Shown here in pieces: positions 16,839-24,754 of a stretch of 36,728 bases of DNA. Under the pieces are notes generated by a model. That model ran no database searches and was not told the DNA's origin. It saw only the letters and a program-made list of their open reading frames with translations. The position numbers were made by a program, and so were the translations under genes. The DNA is taken from the NCBI GenBank assembly GCA_012838385.1, contig DUPL01000038.1:1-36728 (forward strand), written 5' to 3'. This stretch comes from Clostridiaceae bacterium. GTDB taxonomy: Bacteria > Bacillota > Clostridia > UBA1212 > DUPL01. How positions within the stretch are numbered: position 1 is the stretch's first letter; every line of letters begins with the position of its first letter.

Positions 16839-17720
16839 TTGAATTTTATAATCAAGCCGTTCGGAGTACTAATGAAACTGATATATGACACAATTGCCTT
16901 TCAAAGCTATGGGCTTACTTTGATATATTTCACAATATTCGTAAGAATATTGCTTTTTCCCCTTAACTTGAAACAGCAAAAGTCATTGCTCAGAAATCAG
17001 GAACTCCAACCAGAAATAGAAGAACTAAGACGACTGTACAAAAATGACAAGGAAAAATTAAATGAGGAGCAGATGAAGTTATACCAAAAGTATAACATAA
17101 ATCCCATGGCAGGTTGCTTGCCTACGTTGATTCAATTCCCACTTATTATTTCGTTGTATCGCATAGTAACCCAGCCATTGACCTATATATCCGGTGTTTC
17201 CATTACCGCAATAACCGCACTTCAAAAATTTGTGGCAAATGCCCAGAACATATCAAAAAGTAAAGCTGTAAGCGAAATAGTAATCAATGACTTTTTCCTA
17301 AAGAATACGGACAAGCTGGCGGAAGTGTCGGAACACATTACCGGAGGACAGCTCCTGAACATGAAGTTCTTGAAGATATTTGACCTTGGTATGACGCCAT
17401 CCCTGTCAAAGTTGTTTTCAGATCCAAAGGTTTATTTGCCCTTGCTTTTGATACCAATTATATCCGCACTAACGTCATATCTTATACAAAAGACCACAAC
17501 AGCAAACAGCGCTAATAAGAAAAAGAAGGAAGACGAAAAAGAGAAAGCATCTAATCCTTTGGAAACGATGACCAAAATCATGCCGATAATATCATTGCTC
17601 ATTACATTCAATGTTCCTGCAGGTGTAGGTCTGTACTGGATAATAGGCAATGTACTTGGAATAGGACAGAATTATATAACTAAGAAAGTTTTTCAAAAAA
17701 AGAAAGAAGGTAATGTATAA
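16839..17720 (+). CDS. yidC: Membrane protein insertase YidC/OxaA (SpoIIIJ type)
   Basis: A 293-residue inner-membrane insertase with about five helices. The groove arginine is visible in the first core helix (FVRILLFPL, Arg36). A charged cytoplasmic loop follows (about 50-85), then the hallmark NPMAGCLPTLIQFP. There is no lipoprotein signal, unlike B. subtilis SpoIIIJ. The tail is basic (ITKKVFQKKKEG). The start is TTG at 16839 with AAGGAAG about 12 bases upstream, a rather long spacing. The next ATG would cut into the first helix, so TTG is preferred. Its stop shares a base with the jag start. Confidence 0.94.
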   Translation: MNFIIKPFGVLMKLIYDTIAFQSYGLTLIYFTIFVRILLFPLNLKQQKSLLRNQELQPEIEELRRLYKNDKEKLNEEQMKLYQKYNINPMAGCLPTLIQFPLIISLYRIVTQPLTYISGVSITAITALQKFVANAQNISKSKAVSEIVINDFFLKNTDKLAEVSEHITGGQLLNMKFLKIFDLGMTPSLSKLFSDPKVYLPLLLIPIISALTSYLIQKTTTANSANKKKKEDEKEKASNPLETMTKIMPIISLLITFNVPAGVGLYWIIGNVLGIGQNYITKKVFQKKKEGNV

Positions 17721-18394
17721 TGGCAAAGAGTGTTGAAAAAAGCGGACGTACAGTAGACGAAGCCATTAATGCGGCTTTGGCGGAACTCAATATTGACCTT
17801 GAAGATGCGGAAGTAGATATTCTTGATGAAGGTTCAAAAGCAGTATTGGGTTTGTTTGGAGGCAAGGAAGCTAGAGTCAGAGTTACGGAAAACAAACCGG
17901 ATAGTAAGGTATTGAGAGAGTTTTTAGGTATTGTTGTGGATACAATGGACGTTGAGGTAAGATTGAATATTGAGAATAACGAAGATGCATTGAGGGCTGA
18001 CATCTATGGCGAGGATGTTGCATTCCTTATAGGCAGGCATGGAGACACTCTCCAGGCGCTTAATTATCTCTCCAACCTGATTATCAACAAGGAAAAGGAA
18101 AATTACAGACGTGTTATTGTTGACGTGGAAGATTACAGAAAGAAGAAAGAAGAAAATCTAAGAAGCCTTGCAAACAGAACCGCAGCAAAAGTTGTCAGAT
18201 ACAGAAGACCTGTTTCTCTTGATCCTATGCAGGCATATGAAAGAAGAATAATCCACACTGAACTGCAGAATCATGAATATGTAGAGACCGTAAGTCAGGG
18301 AGAAGAGCCAAACAGGTGTGTAACAGTTAGATTGAAACCTAATGCAAATCTTCGCAACAACAAATACAGAGGTTCATATAGAAAGAGATACTAA
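17720..18394 (+). CDS. jag: RNA-binding protein Jag/KhpB
   Basis: A 224-residue protein with three parts: a Jag-N domain at about 3-55 (VEKSGRTVDEAINAALAEL, with VLGLFGGKEA), a KH domain at about 80-155 with GRHG at 105-108, and an R3H domain at about 158-208 with YERRIIH at 173-179. The family (SpoIIIJ-associated, KhpB) binds RNA and affects cell elongation and division in other Firmicutes. It is joined to yidC and mnmE by one-base TAATG overlaps, so the three are translated in coupled fashion. Confidence 0.95.
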   Translation: MAKSVEKSGRTVDEAINAALAELNIDLEDAEVDILDEGSKAVLGLFGGKEARVRVTENKPDSKVLREFLGIVVDTMDVEVRLNIENNEDALRADIYGEDVAFLIGRHGDTLQALNYLSNLIINKEKENYRRVIVDVEDYRKKKEENLRSLANRTAAKVVRYRRPVSLDPMQAYERRIIHTELQNHEYVETVSQGEEPNRCVTVRLKPNANLRNNKYRGSYRKRY

Positions 18395-19776
18395 TGAACT
18401 ATGTTGAAGACACAATAGCAGCAATTTCAACACCGCCCGGAAGAGGCGGAATCGGCATAATAAGAATAAGTGGGAAGGAATCAGTAGCCATTGCAAACAG
18501 GATATTTTGCATGGCTTATGGTCGTTTAGGGGACTTTGTTCTAAACATGCCAACCCACACCATAAAGTATGGATTTATCAGGGATCCGGAAAGCGGCGAG
18601 ATTCTTGACGAATGTATGCTGACGAGAATGGATGCTCCTAACACATATACCAAGGAAGATGTTATAGAGATAAACTGTCATGGCAGCTATGCAGTATTAA
18701 GAAGGGTTCTGGAGCTGGTATTCCGCATGGGAGCAAGAAGTGCCGAGCCGGGTGAGTTTACAAAGCGTGCATTTTTGAACGGTAGAATAGACTTGTCCGA
18801 AGCGGAAGCTGTCATGGACCTAATAAATTCTCATACCGAAGAGGCTAGAAAAGCAGCAATAGATCAGCTTGGTGGAAGATTGTCAAAACAGATAGAGAGA
18901 ATCAGACAGGGGCTGGTCTCGGTGCTTGCTGAAATTGAAGTAAATATAGATTATCCGGAATACGAATCTGAACTCGTTACTGCAGATGTAACAATGAAAA
19001 CCCTGAATAGTGTTATTATTGAACTTGAGGATCTGTCTAAAAGCTACAGACAGGGAAGATTGATAAGGGAAGGCCTGAAGATAACTATTGCAGGAAAACC
19101 AAACGTAGGCAAATCGTCCCTTATGAACGCACTTACAGGATACAACAGGGCAATAGTATCTTCCATACCTGGAACCACTAGGGATACGATTGAAGAATAT
19201 ATTGAAATTGACGGAATACCTGTTATTTTAACTGATACCGCCGGTATCAGGGAAACAGAAGATGTAATAGAACAAATAGGAGTTAAAAGGGCAGAAGAAA
19301 AGATAGAAGAAGCAGATATTGTAATATACATGATAGACAGTACCGAACCTGATATTGAAGAAAAGATACTGTCCATAAAGAAACCGCTCATAGTAATACT
19401 CAACAAAATTGACATTGAAACGAATTACCTCGAAGAACTTGGAAGAAAATTAAAGAATTACGACGTTATTGAAACATCACTTACAGAAGACATAGGCGTA
19501 AAAGAAGTTTTCGACAGGATAAAAAAGTATTTTTCTGAAGAGAAAATTGGAATAAACACTGAAAACATAATTACAAACGCAAGACACAAAACCCTTATAG
19601 ACACAAGCCTTGCATCACTAAAGAAAGCCGTTGAAAACTACAACACTGGAATGCCTCTGGATATTATAGCCTTTGACATATGGAATGGCGTGAATACTTT
19701 AGGAGAGATTACAGGGGCTTCGGTAAACGAAGAAGTATTGAACAACATTTTTTCGAGATTTTGTCTTGGTAAATAG
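18394..19776 (+). CDS. mnmE: tRNA modification GTPase MnmE
   Basis: A 460-residue protein. The N-terminal tetrahydrofolate-binding domain starts DTIAAISTPPGRGGIGIIRISG. A helical domain is interrupted by a G domain with GKPNVGKSSLMNAL, DTAGIRET and NKID. The C-terminal CxGK motif appears as CLGK. With MnmG it installs the 5-carboxymethylaminomethyl-type modification at U34 of several tRNAs. The mnmG partner follows directly. Confidence 0.97.
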   Translation: MNYVEDTIAAISTPPGRGGIGIIRISGKESVAIANRIFCMAYGRLGDFVLNMPTHTIKYGFIRDPESGEILDECMLTRMDAPNTYTKEDVIEINCHGSYAVLRRVLELVFRMGARSAEPGEFTKRAFLNGRIDLSEAEAVMDLINSHTEEARKAAIDQLGGRLSKQIERIRQGLVSVLAEIEVNIDYPEYESELVTADVTMKTLNSVIIELEDLSKSYRQGRLIREGLKITIAGKPNVGKSSLMNALTGYNRAIVSSIPGTTRDTIEEYIEIDGIPVILTDTAGIRETEDVIEQIGVKRAEEKIEEADIVIYMIDSTEPDIEEKILSIKKPLIVILNKIDIETNYLEELGRKLKNYDVIETSLTEDIGVKEVFDRIKKYFSEEKIGINTENIITNARHKTLIDTSLASLKKAVENYNTGMPLDIIAFDIWNGVNTLGEITGASVNEEVLNNIFSRFCLGK

Positions 19777-19789
19777 GAAGGGAACAAAA

Positions 19790-21706
19790 TTGAGATTTAT
19801 AGCTGGAGAATATGATGTCGCAGTTATTGGAGCAGGCCATGCAGGTTGCGAGGCTGCCTTGGCTTGTGCTAAACTTGGCGTTAAAACCGTAATATTTGCA
19901 ATGAATCTGGACAGTGTAGCCAACATGGCATGCAATCCCAGTATTGGTGGCTCTGCAAAGGGTCAGCTGGTTAGAGAGATTGATGCCTTAGGTGGCGTTA
20001 TGGCCAAAATTGTAGATAAATCAGCAATTCAGATAAGGATGCTCAACAAGGGAAAAGGACCTGCTGTACAGTCTTTAAGAGCTCAGATAGACAGGAGAAA
20101 GTATCAGCAGGAAATGAAGCATGTTCTGGAACTACAGGAAAACCTTGATCTGAAACAGGCTGAAATTGTTGATATGGAAACTGTTGAGGAAGATGGAGTA
20201 AGGAAGGTTACCCATGTGGTGACTCATACCGGTGCTGTCTACAAATGCAAGTCTGCCATTGTATGCACGGGTACTTTTTTGAATGGAAGAATAATAATTG
20301 GTGATGTCAGTTTCCAGAGCGGGCCTGACGGACTGTTTCCATCCATTCGATTGTCTGATACTTTAACAAATCTGGGATTTAAATTGATAAGACTTAAAAC
20401 AGGTACTCCTGCCAGGGTAAATAGAAGGAGCATAGACTTTTCCAACATGGTTCCCCAGCCCGGAGATGAGGAGGCAGTCCCCTTCTCTTTCGAGACCGAA
20501 GAATTGGAAATAGACCAGATACCCTGCTGGCTTACCCATACTAATATAAAGACAAAGGAAATAATACTTGAAAATATACACCGGTCTCCAATGTACAACG
20601 GATCTATTGAAGGAATTGGTCCTAGGTATTGTCCTTCATTGGAAGATAAGATGGTTAGGTTTTCAGACAAGGACAGGCATCAGGTTTTTGTTGAGCCAAT
20701 GGGTGCCGATACGGAAGAGATGTATCTTCAGGGCATGTCTTCAAGCCTTCCTGAGGATGTACAGATTGAGTTTATGAGAAGTGTTGAAGGTCTTGAGAAT
20801 GTTTCCGTTATGAGGCCTGCATATGCAATAGAATATGATGCAATAGATGCAAGGGTTTTGAAACTGACTCTTGAGAGCAGGTTCGTGGATGGACTGTATT
20901 TTGCCGGACAGATAAACGGTTCATCAGGTTATGAGGAAGCTGCCGCCCAAGGTCTTGTTGCGGGCATAAACTGTGCCTTGAAGCTTCAGGGAAAGGACCC
21001 TCTTTTTATTGACAGATCCGAAGCATATATAGGTGTACTCATAGATGACCTGGTAACAAGAGGCACAAGGGAGCCTTACAGAATGATGACATCAGCAAGT
21101 GAATACAGGCTTCTGTTAAGGCAGGATAATGCGGATGAAAGACTTACTGAGAAAGGATACAAAGTCGGACTGATATCTGAAGAAAGATATGCTAACTTTA
21201 AGGAAAAATACAGGCTTGTAAAAGTAGAACTTGACAGGTTGTCAAAGACACATGTATCTCCTACCCCAAGTGTAATAGAGTATATGGAGAAAATAGGGTC
21301 AACTCCTTTGAAAAGCGGTGCTTCGTTGGAAGATCTTTTGAAAAGACCTGAAGTTGACTATGAAGATGTGTTGGCAATTGAGGAACTCAACTTAAAAGAC
21401 AAGGGTCTTGATTACGAAAGAAAGTATCTACCTAAAAGCGTAATAGAACAGGTGTGTATCAACGTCAAATACTCAGGATATATAAAGCTTCAGCTTCAGC
21501 AGGTGGAGCAGTTCAAAAAGCTGGAGAAGAAACTTCTACCTGAAGACATTGATTACGATGAAATCAGCAATCTAAGCATGGAGGCAAGAGAGAAGCTAAG
21601 TAAAGTAAGGCCTGCCTCCATCGGACAGGCAAGCAGGATACTGGGAGTATCTCCTGCGGATATTACCGCTTTGTATATCTATCTGACAAGAAGGAAGGAA
21701 AAATAA
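19790..21706 (+). CDS. mnmG: tRNA uridine-5-carboxymethylaminomethyl enzyme MnmG (GidA)
   Basis: A 638-residue FAD enzyme with the N-terminal dinucleotide loop GAGHAGCEAALA, CNPSIGGSAKGQLVREIDALGG and C-terminal helical motifs. It is the partner of MnmE in wobble-uridine modification. The frame is open upstream to a TTG at 19766 overlapping mnmE. The TTG at 19790 (giving RFIAGEYDVAVIGAGHAG) has AGGAAGGG 7 bases upstream and begins right before the FAD-binding strand, so it is the better start. Its stop overlaps the rsmG start by one base. Confidence 0.95.
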   Translation: MRFIAGEYDVAVIGAGHAGCEAALACAKLGVKTVIFAMNLDSVANMACNPSIGGSAKGQLVREIDALGGVMAKIVDKSAIQIRMLNKGKGPAVQSLRAQIDRRKYQQEMKHVLELQENLDLKQAEIVDMETVEEDGVRKVTHVVTHTGAVYKCKSAIVCTGTFLNGRIIIGDVSFQSGPDGLFPSIRLSDTLTNLGFKLIRLKTGTPARVNRRSIDFSNMVPQPGDEEAVPFSFETEELEIDQIPCWLTHTNIKTKEIILENIHRSPMYNGSIEGIGPRYCPSLEDKMVRFSDKDRHQVFVEPMGADTEEMYLQGMSSSLPEDVQIEFMRSVEGLENVSVMRPAYAIEYDAIDARVLKLTLESRFVDGLYFAGQINGSSGYEEAAAQGLVAGINCALKLQGKDPLFIDRSEAYIGVLIDDLVTRGTREPYRMMTSASEYRLLLRQDNADERLTEKGYKVGLISEERYANFKEKYRLVKVELDRLSKTHVSPTPSVIEYMEKIGSTPLKSGASLEDLLKRPEVDYEDVLAIEELNLKDKGLDYERKYLPKSVIEQVCINVKYSGYIKLQLQQVEQFKKLEKKLLPEDIDYDEISNLSMEAREKLSKVRPASIGQASRILGVSPADITALYIYLTRRKEK

Positions 21707-22428
21707 TGAATAAAAAGGCTGTTGAGATGCTTTACGAAGGTGCAAAAAGGTTTGGTATACAACTGTCGGATGAACAGGTGACGATGTTTCGCTCCTATTC
21801 TTCGATGCTTAAGGAAAGAAACAAGGTTGTAAATCTTACTGCTATTACTGAAGATGAGGATATTGCAGTGAAGCACTTTCTTGATTCTCTTACCTTGTAT
21901 CCATATATACAGGAGCTTAAGGGTAAAAGCCTTGTTGACATAGGTACGGGTGCAGGTTTTCCCGGCATACCTCTGAAAATAGTTTGCCCGGATTTGAAAA
22001 TTACCCTTGTGGACTCCTTGATAAAAAGGGTGGCTTTTTTAAATGATGTGGTGGACGAGCTTGGCCTCAAGGATATTAATGCCATTCATGCCAGAGCTGA
22101 AGAGATAGGAAAGAATAAAGAACATAGGGAAAGGTATGATTTTGCTACAGCCAGGGCTGTTGCACAAATGCCTGTACTGCTTGAGTACTGTATTCCACTT
22201 GTAAAGGTTAACGGTTATTTTCTGGCCATGAAGGGGGCAAAAGAAGAGGATAACTACGAAAAAGCGTTGGAAGTACTGGGTGGAATATTTTATAAAAAGG
22301 AATTTCTTGAGCTGGAAAAAGACGATGAAGTTATACAAAGAATAATATATATTTTCAAAAAGGATAAAAAGACTTCGACAAATTATCCAAGAAAACCTGG
22401 TGTACCGACAAAAAAGCCTCTTATTTGA
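21706..22428 (+). CDS. rsmG: 16S rRNA 7-methylguanosine methyltransferase RsmG (GidB)
   Basis: A 240-residue SAM-dependent methyltransferase with motif I VDIGTGAGFPGIPLKI and an NLTAITEDEDIAVKHFLDSL lead-in typical of RsmG, which methylates G527 of 16S rRNA. It has RBS AGGAAGGAA. The gene order mnmE-mnmG-rsmG-noc is conserved around Firmicutes origins. The last codons contain one TTCGACA, the inverse of the TGTCGAA repeats that follow. Confidence 0.95.
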   Translation: MNKKAVEMLYEGAKRFGIQLSDEQVTMFRSYSSMLKERNKVVNLTAITEDEDIAVKHFLDSLTLYPYIQELKGKSLVDIGTGAGFPGIPLKIVCPDLKITLVDSLIKRVAFLNDVVDELGLKDINAIHARAEEIGKNKEHRERYDFATARAVAQMPVLLEYCIPLVKVNGYFLAMKGAKEEDNYEKALEVLGGIFYKKEFLELEKDDEVIQRIIYIFKKDKKTSTNYPRKPGVPTKKPLI

Positions 22429-22438
22429 TAGGTATTTT

Positions 22439-22464
22439 TGTCGAAGCATGTCGAAAATGTCGAA
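22439..22464 (+). repeat. Three direct TGTCGAA repeats upstream of noc
   Basis: TGTCGAA occurs at 22439-22445, 22449-22455 and 22458-22464, so the repeat starts are 10 and 9 bases apart, about one helical turn each. They lie 30-55 bases upstream of the noc -35 box. An inverted copy, TTCGACA, is at 22374-22380 inside rsmG. This looks like a phased protein-binding array; the binder is unknown. Confidence 0.55.
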
Positions 22465-22493
22465 AAAATCAAGTTTCTCACTTTTGTGTAGTG

Positions 22494-22521
22494 TTGAAAA
22501 ATATATGTGGACAAGTATAAT
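22494..22521 (+). promoter_or_regulatory. Promoter of noc
   Basis: TTGAAA (22494-22499), 16 bases, TATAAT (22516-22521). The start near 22528 falls downstream of an in-frame GTG at 22507, which supports the later GTG at 22561 as the true noc start. Confidence 0.75.
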
Positions 22522-22560
22522 GAAAAATACTATACAAAAACTGAAAGAAGAAGTGATTTT

Positions 22561-23493
22561 GTGAGACTGAGAGACTTGAGAAAGAGCGTTGAACAAAAGA
22601 AGGATTACCAGGAAAATGTAGTTCGAATACCTCTTGATCGTCTCAGATGTAGTCCTTTTCAACCGCGAAAGATTTTTCAAACTTTGTCCTTGAATGAATT
22701 GTCTGAGTCAATTAGGGAGTTTGGAGTTCTTCAGCCTATTCTTGTCAGGGATATGGGCGATGGTTATTATGAGATTATATCTGGCGAAAGAAGGTACAGG
22801 GCATCTCTAATAGCAGGAAAAACAGATATTCCTGCGATTGTATTAAGTATTAATGACAACGAGGCAGCAATACATGCAATTGTGGAAAACATTCAACGAG
22901 AAGATCTTGATTACATGGAACTAGCTGAAGCATACAATAGATTAATAGTTGAGCATGGAATGACACAGGAAGAAGTGGCAAGAAGAGTTGGAAAAAGTCA
23001 GTCTGCAATAGCCAATAAGATAAGGCTTTTGAGGCTTTCTCCGAATGTGGTTAAGGTTTTAAGCGAACACGGCCTTACTGAGAGACATGCAAGGGCTCTT
23101 CTCAGACTGCCGAATGAACAGCTTCAGCTGAAAGTATTGAAGATAGTTACAGACAGGGCGTTTTCGGTAGCCGAGACGGAGTTGTTAATTTCCAAGACAC
23201 TGGAAGCTGCGAAGGGTGATAAGAAGAGCGATAGTTACTTTTCCCAGGGAAAAGGAGCCAGCAAGGTGCAGGAAAAACATCCTGGCGTCAAGGATGCGTT
23301 AAACGAGATTGATTCCTTCATCTCGGGCATAAAGAAAAGTGTTGCAGTTTTCAAACAGCTTGGCATTAATGCAAAAACAGCACAATTTGACAGGGATACA
23401 TATTTTGAAATAGTTGTAAGACTACCTAAAGAGCTTAACGGGTACAAGTATTATGGAATGGCAAGCGAAAACGAAGTTAAAAGTGCGGAGTAG
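22561..23493 (+). CDS. noc: Nucleoid occlusion protein Noc (ParB family)
   Basis: A 310-residue ParB paralogue with SGERRYRASLIAG (CTP-binding region), ENIQREDLDYMELAEAY and a helix-turn-helix. Its recognition positions are Noc-like: Gln147 and Lys153 in GKSQSAIANK, Arg158, and Arg175 in TERHARA, where ParB has Arg, Thr, variable and Gly. Noc binds NBS sites and blocks division over the nucleoid at the membrane. The start GTG at 22561 has GAAGAAGTGA upstream; the open frame to 22507 runs through the promoter -10 box. The N-terminus MRLRDLRKSV may form a short basic amphipathic helix. An NBS-like palindrome lies inside the gene at 23238-23254. Confidence 0.92.
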   Translation: MRLRDLRKSVEQKKDYQENVVRIPLDRLRCSPFQPRKIFQTLSLNELSESIREFGVLQPILVRDMGDGYYEIISGERRYRASLIAGKTDIPAIVLSINDNEAAIHAIVENIQREDLDYMELAEAYNRLIVEHGMTQEEVARRVGKSQSAIANKIRLLRLSPNVVKVLSEHGLTERHARALLRLPNEQLQLKVLKIVTDRAFSVAETELLISKTLEAAKGDKKSDSYFSQGKGASKVQEKHPGVKDALNEIDSFISGIKKSVAVFKQLGINAKTAQFDRDTYFEIVVRLPKELNGYKYYGMASENEVKSAE

Positions 23494-23519
23494 TAACTGA
23501 TGGTCTTATTTTCATTCTA

Positions 23520-23549
23520 GGAACTGTTTGAACGAGCAGTTCCTTTTTT
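23520..23549 (+). terminator. Terminator after noc
   Basis: GGAACTG (23520-23526), a 10-base loop and CAGTTCC (23537-23543), followed by TTTTTT. It ends the transcript 27 bases past the noc stop. Confidence 0.85.
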
Positions 23550-23578
23550 AATACTAAATATTTTTCTGGAGGTATAAA

Positions 23579-24193
23579 TTGAGAAGAAAAGAAAGCACAT
23601 ATTATCAAACATACCATGTATACAACTATGGTGTTGACAAAACCACCATATTCAGAGACAAAAAAGATATTCAATCCTTCTGTGAGCTTGTAAACTATTA
23701 TGCGGAAAAATACTATATAGACATATTTGCCTTCTGCCTTATCAGGCATAGATACGATATGTTAATCAGGCCGAAAAGAGGTAGCTTTAAAGACATATCT
23801 GATTTTATGCAATATGCAATTGGAAGATATACAATGAATTTCAATAAAAGGTCCTTAAAATATTTTGGCAAAAAAAGACATGGAAGAATCTTTGGTTGCA
23901 AATATTATTCCATACCCATAAATAACGAGGATGAGTTAATAAAAGCAGTAGTGGAAATACATAAAAAGTCAAAATTGGACATTGAGCAGCTTTCTGATTA
24001 CGAATGGTCCAGCTTCAGAAAGTATCTGCATAGAGACAATATTGATAGCTGTATTCATATTAGTACCATGTATTTTGAAAATATTGCACCTGACGAACTT
24101 ATAGCAATGCACAAAGAACTGAAAGCGGAAACGGAGGCAATAATAATACATGAAGGCGAGTACTATTTATCTTATGGATTACTGAAAAAATAA
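23579..24193 (+). CDS. Degenerate REP-associated tyrosine transposase-like (RAYT/Y1_Tnp) protein
   Basis: A 204-residue protein that follows the RAYT pattern throughout: YHVYNYGVDKTTIFRDKKD (12-30), FAFCLIRHRYDMLIRPK (50-66), GRYTMNFNK (82-90), GRIFGCKYYSIPINNEDEL (102-120) and YEWSSFRKYL (141-150). In active members the second block reads NHYHLL, with two histidines of the HUH nuclease. Here those positions are Arg58 and Asp60, so metal-dependent cleavage should be lost. Tyr84 remains near the nucleophile position. There is no frameshift or truncation, and GGAGG sits 6 bases before the TTG start, suggesting a maintained, domesticated protein rather than a decaying one. No terminal repeats or REP hairpins are visible nearby. 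Confidence 0.7.
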   Translation: MRRKESTYYQTYHVYNYGVDKTTIFRDKKDIQSFCELVNYYAEKYYIDIFAFCLIRHRYDMLIRPKRGSFKDISDFMQYAIGRYTMNFNKRSLKYFGKKRHGRIFGCKYYSIPINNEDELIKAVVEIHKKSKLDIEQLSDYEWSSFRKYLHRDNIDSCIHISTMYFENIAPDELIAMHKELKAETEAIIIHEGEYYLSYGLLKK

Positions 24194-24212
24194 TTTTTAT
24201 TCAGTAAACATA

Positions 24213-24240
24213 TTGACATCTTCAGAATAATATATATAAT
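24213..24240 (+). promoter_or_regulatory. Promoter of the fatty acid synthesis operon
   Basis: TTGACA (24213-24218), 16 bases, TATAAT (24235-24240): full consensus boxes. The start near 24247 falls inside the inverted repeat at 24237-24259. Confidence 0.85.
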
Positions 24241-24259
24241 TAGATAAACTAACTAATTA
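24237..24259. promoter_or_regulatory. Probable operator of the MarR regulator
   Basis: An inverted repeat TAATTAG-N9-CTAATTA that overlaps the -10 box and transcription start of the fab operon, 17 bases before the regulator's ATG. This is the position and symmetry expected of an autorepressing MarR-family site. The match to a specific FabT motif is not established. Confidence 0.6.
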
Positions 24260-24275
24260 AATTGAAGTGAGGGCT

Positions 24276-24734
24276 ATGGAAGTGAACGAATTTTCGATGA
24301 AACTAAACAATCTACTGATTGACACCTACGATGTCCTGCAACAGGTGGAGGAATGGAAGGTAAAGAAGAATACTCATTTAAATCTTACCATAAGCGAGCT
24401 GCATCTGTTGGAGGTCATCGGCAAATATGGAGACGAAGGAGCATCCATATCAGATATTGCAAATGACCTGTCCTTTACGTTACCTACAATAACTGTTGCA
24501 ATAAACAAGTTGGTGAAGAAGGGCTACGTTACAAAAAGAAAATCTGAGGAAGACAAAAGAATGGTATACGTTACATTAACGAAGATGGGAAAGAAGGTAG
24601 ACAATGTACACAGATATATTCATCTCAAAATTACAAGGGAAATCGCAAAAGATCTGGAACCTGACGAGCAGGATGCTCTGTTAAGAGGATTAATGAAAAT
24701 AAATAGTTTTTTTAGACAATACTTAAATAACTAG
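24276..24734 (+). CDS. MarR-family regulator of fatty acid synthesis (FabT-like)
   Basis: A protein of about 152 residues with a winged helix-turn-helix (ISELHLLEVIGKYGDEGASISDIANDLSFTLPTITVAINKLVKKGYV, then the wing KRKSEEDKRMVYVTLT). Placement as the first gene of a fabH-K-D-G-F-accB-fabZ-accC-D-A operon matches streptococcal FabT, which represses the operon in response to acyl-ACP. That function is inferred from position. The ATG at 24276 is taken as start. A GTG nine bases upstream (24267) and a GTG at 24282 with better spacing from GAGGG are alternatives. There is a 20-base gap to fabH. Confidence 0.85.
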   Translation: MEVNEFSMKLNNLLIDTYDVLQQVEEWKVKKNTHLNLTISELHLLEVIGKYGDEGASISDIANDLSFTLPTITVAINKLVKKGYVTKRKSEEDKRMVYVTLTKMGKKVDNVHRYIHLKITREIAKDLEPDEQDALLRGLMKINSFFRQYLNN

Positions 24735-24754
24735 AAAAATAAAGGAGAAAAGAT

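Noticed and set aside
22507-22560. Upstream GTG start for noc
   Set aside because: The promoter -10 box (22516-22521) lies within this extension and there is no RBS before it.
22039-22680. 213-codon minus-strand open frame across the rsmG-noc junction
   Set aside because: Overlaps two conserved genes and the noc promoter, and its Phe/Ile-rich product looks like a translated AT-rich antisense.
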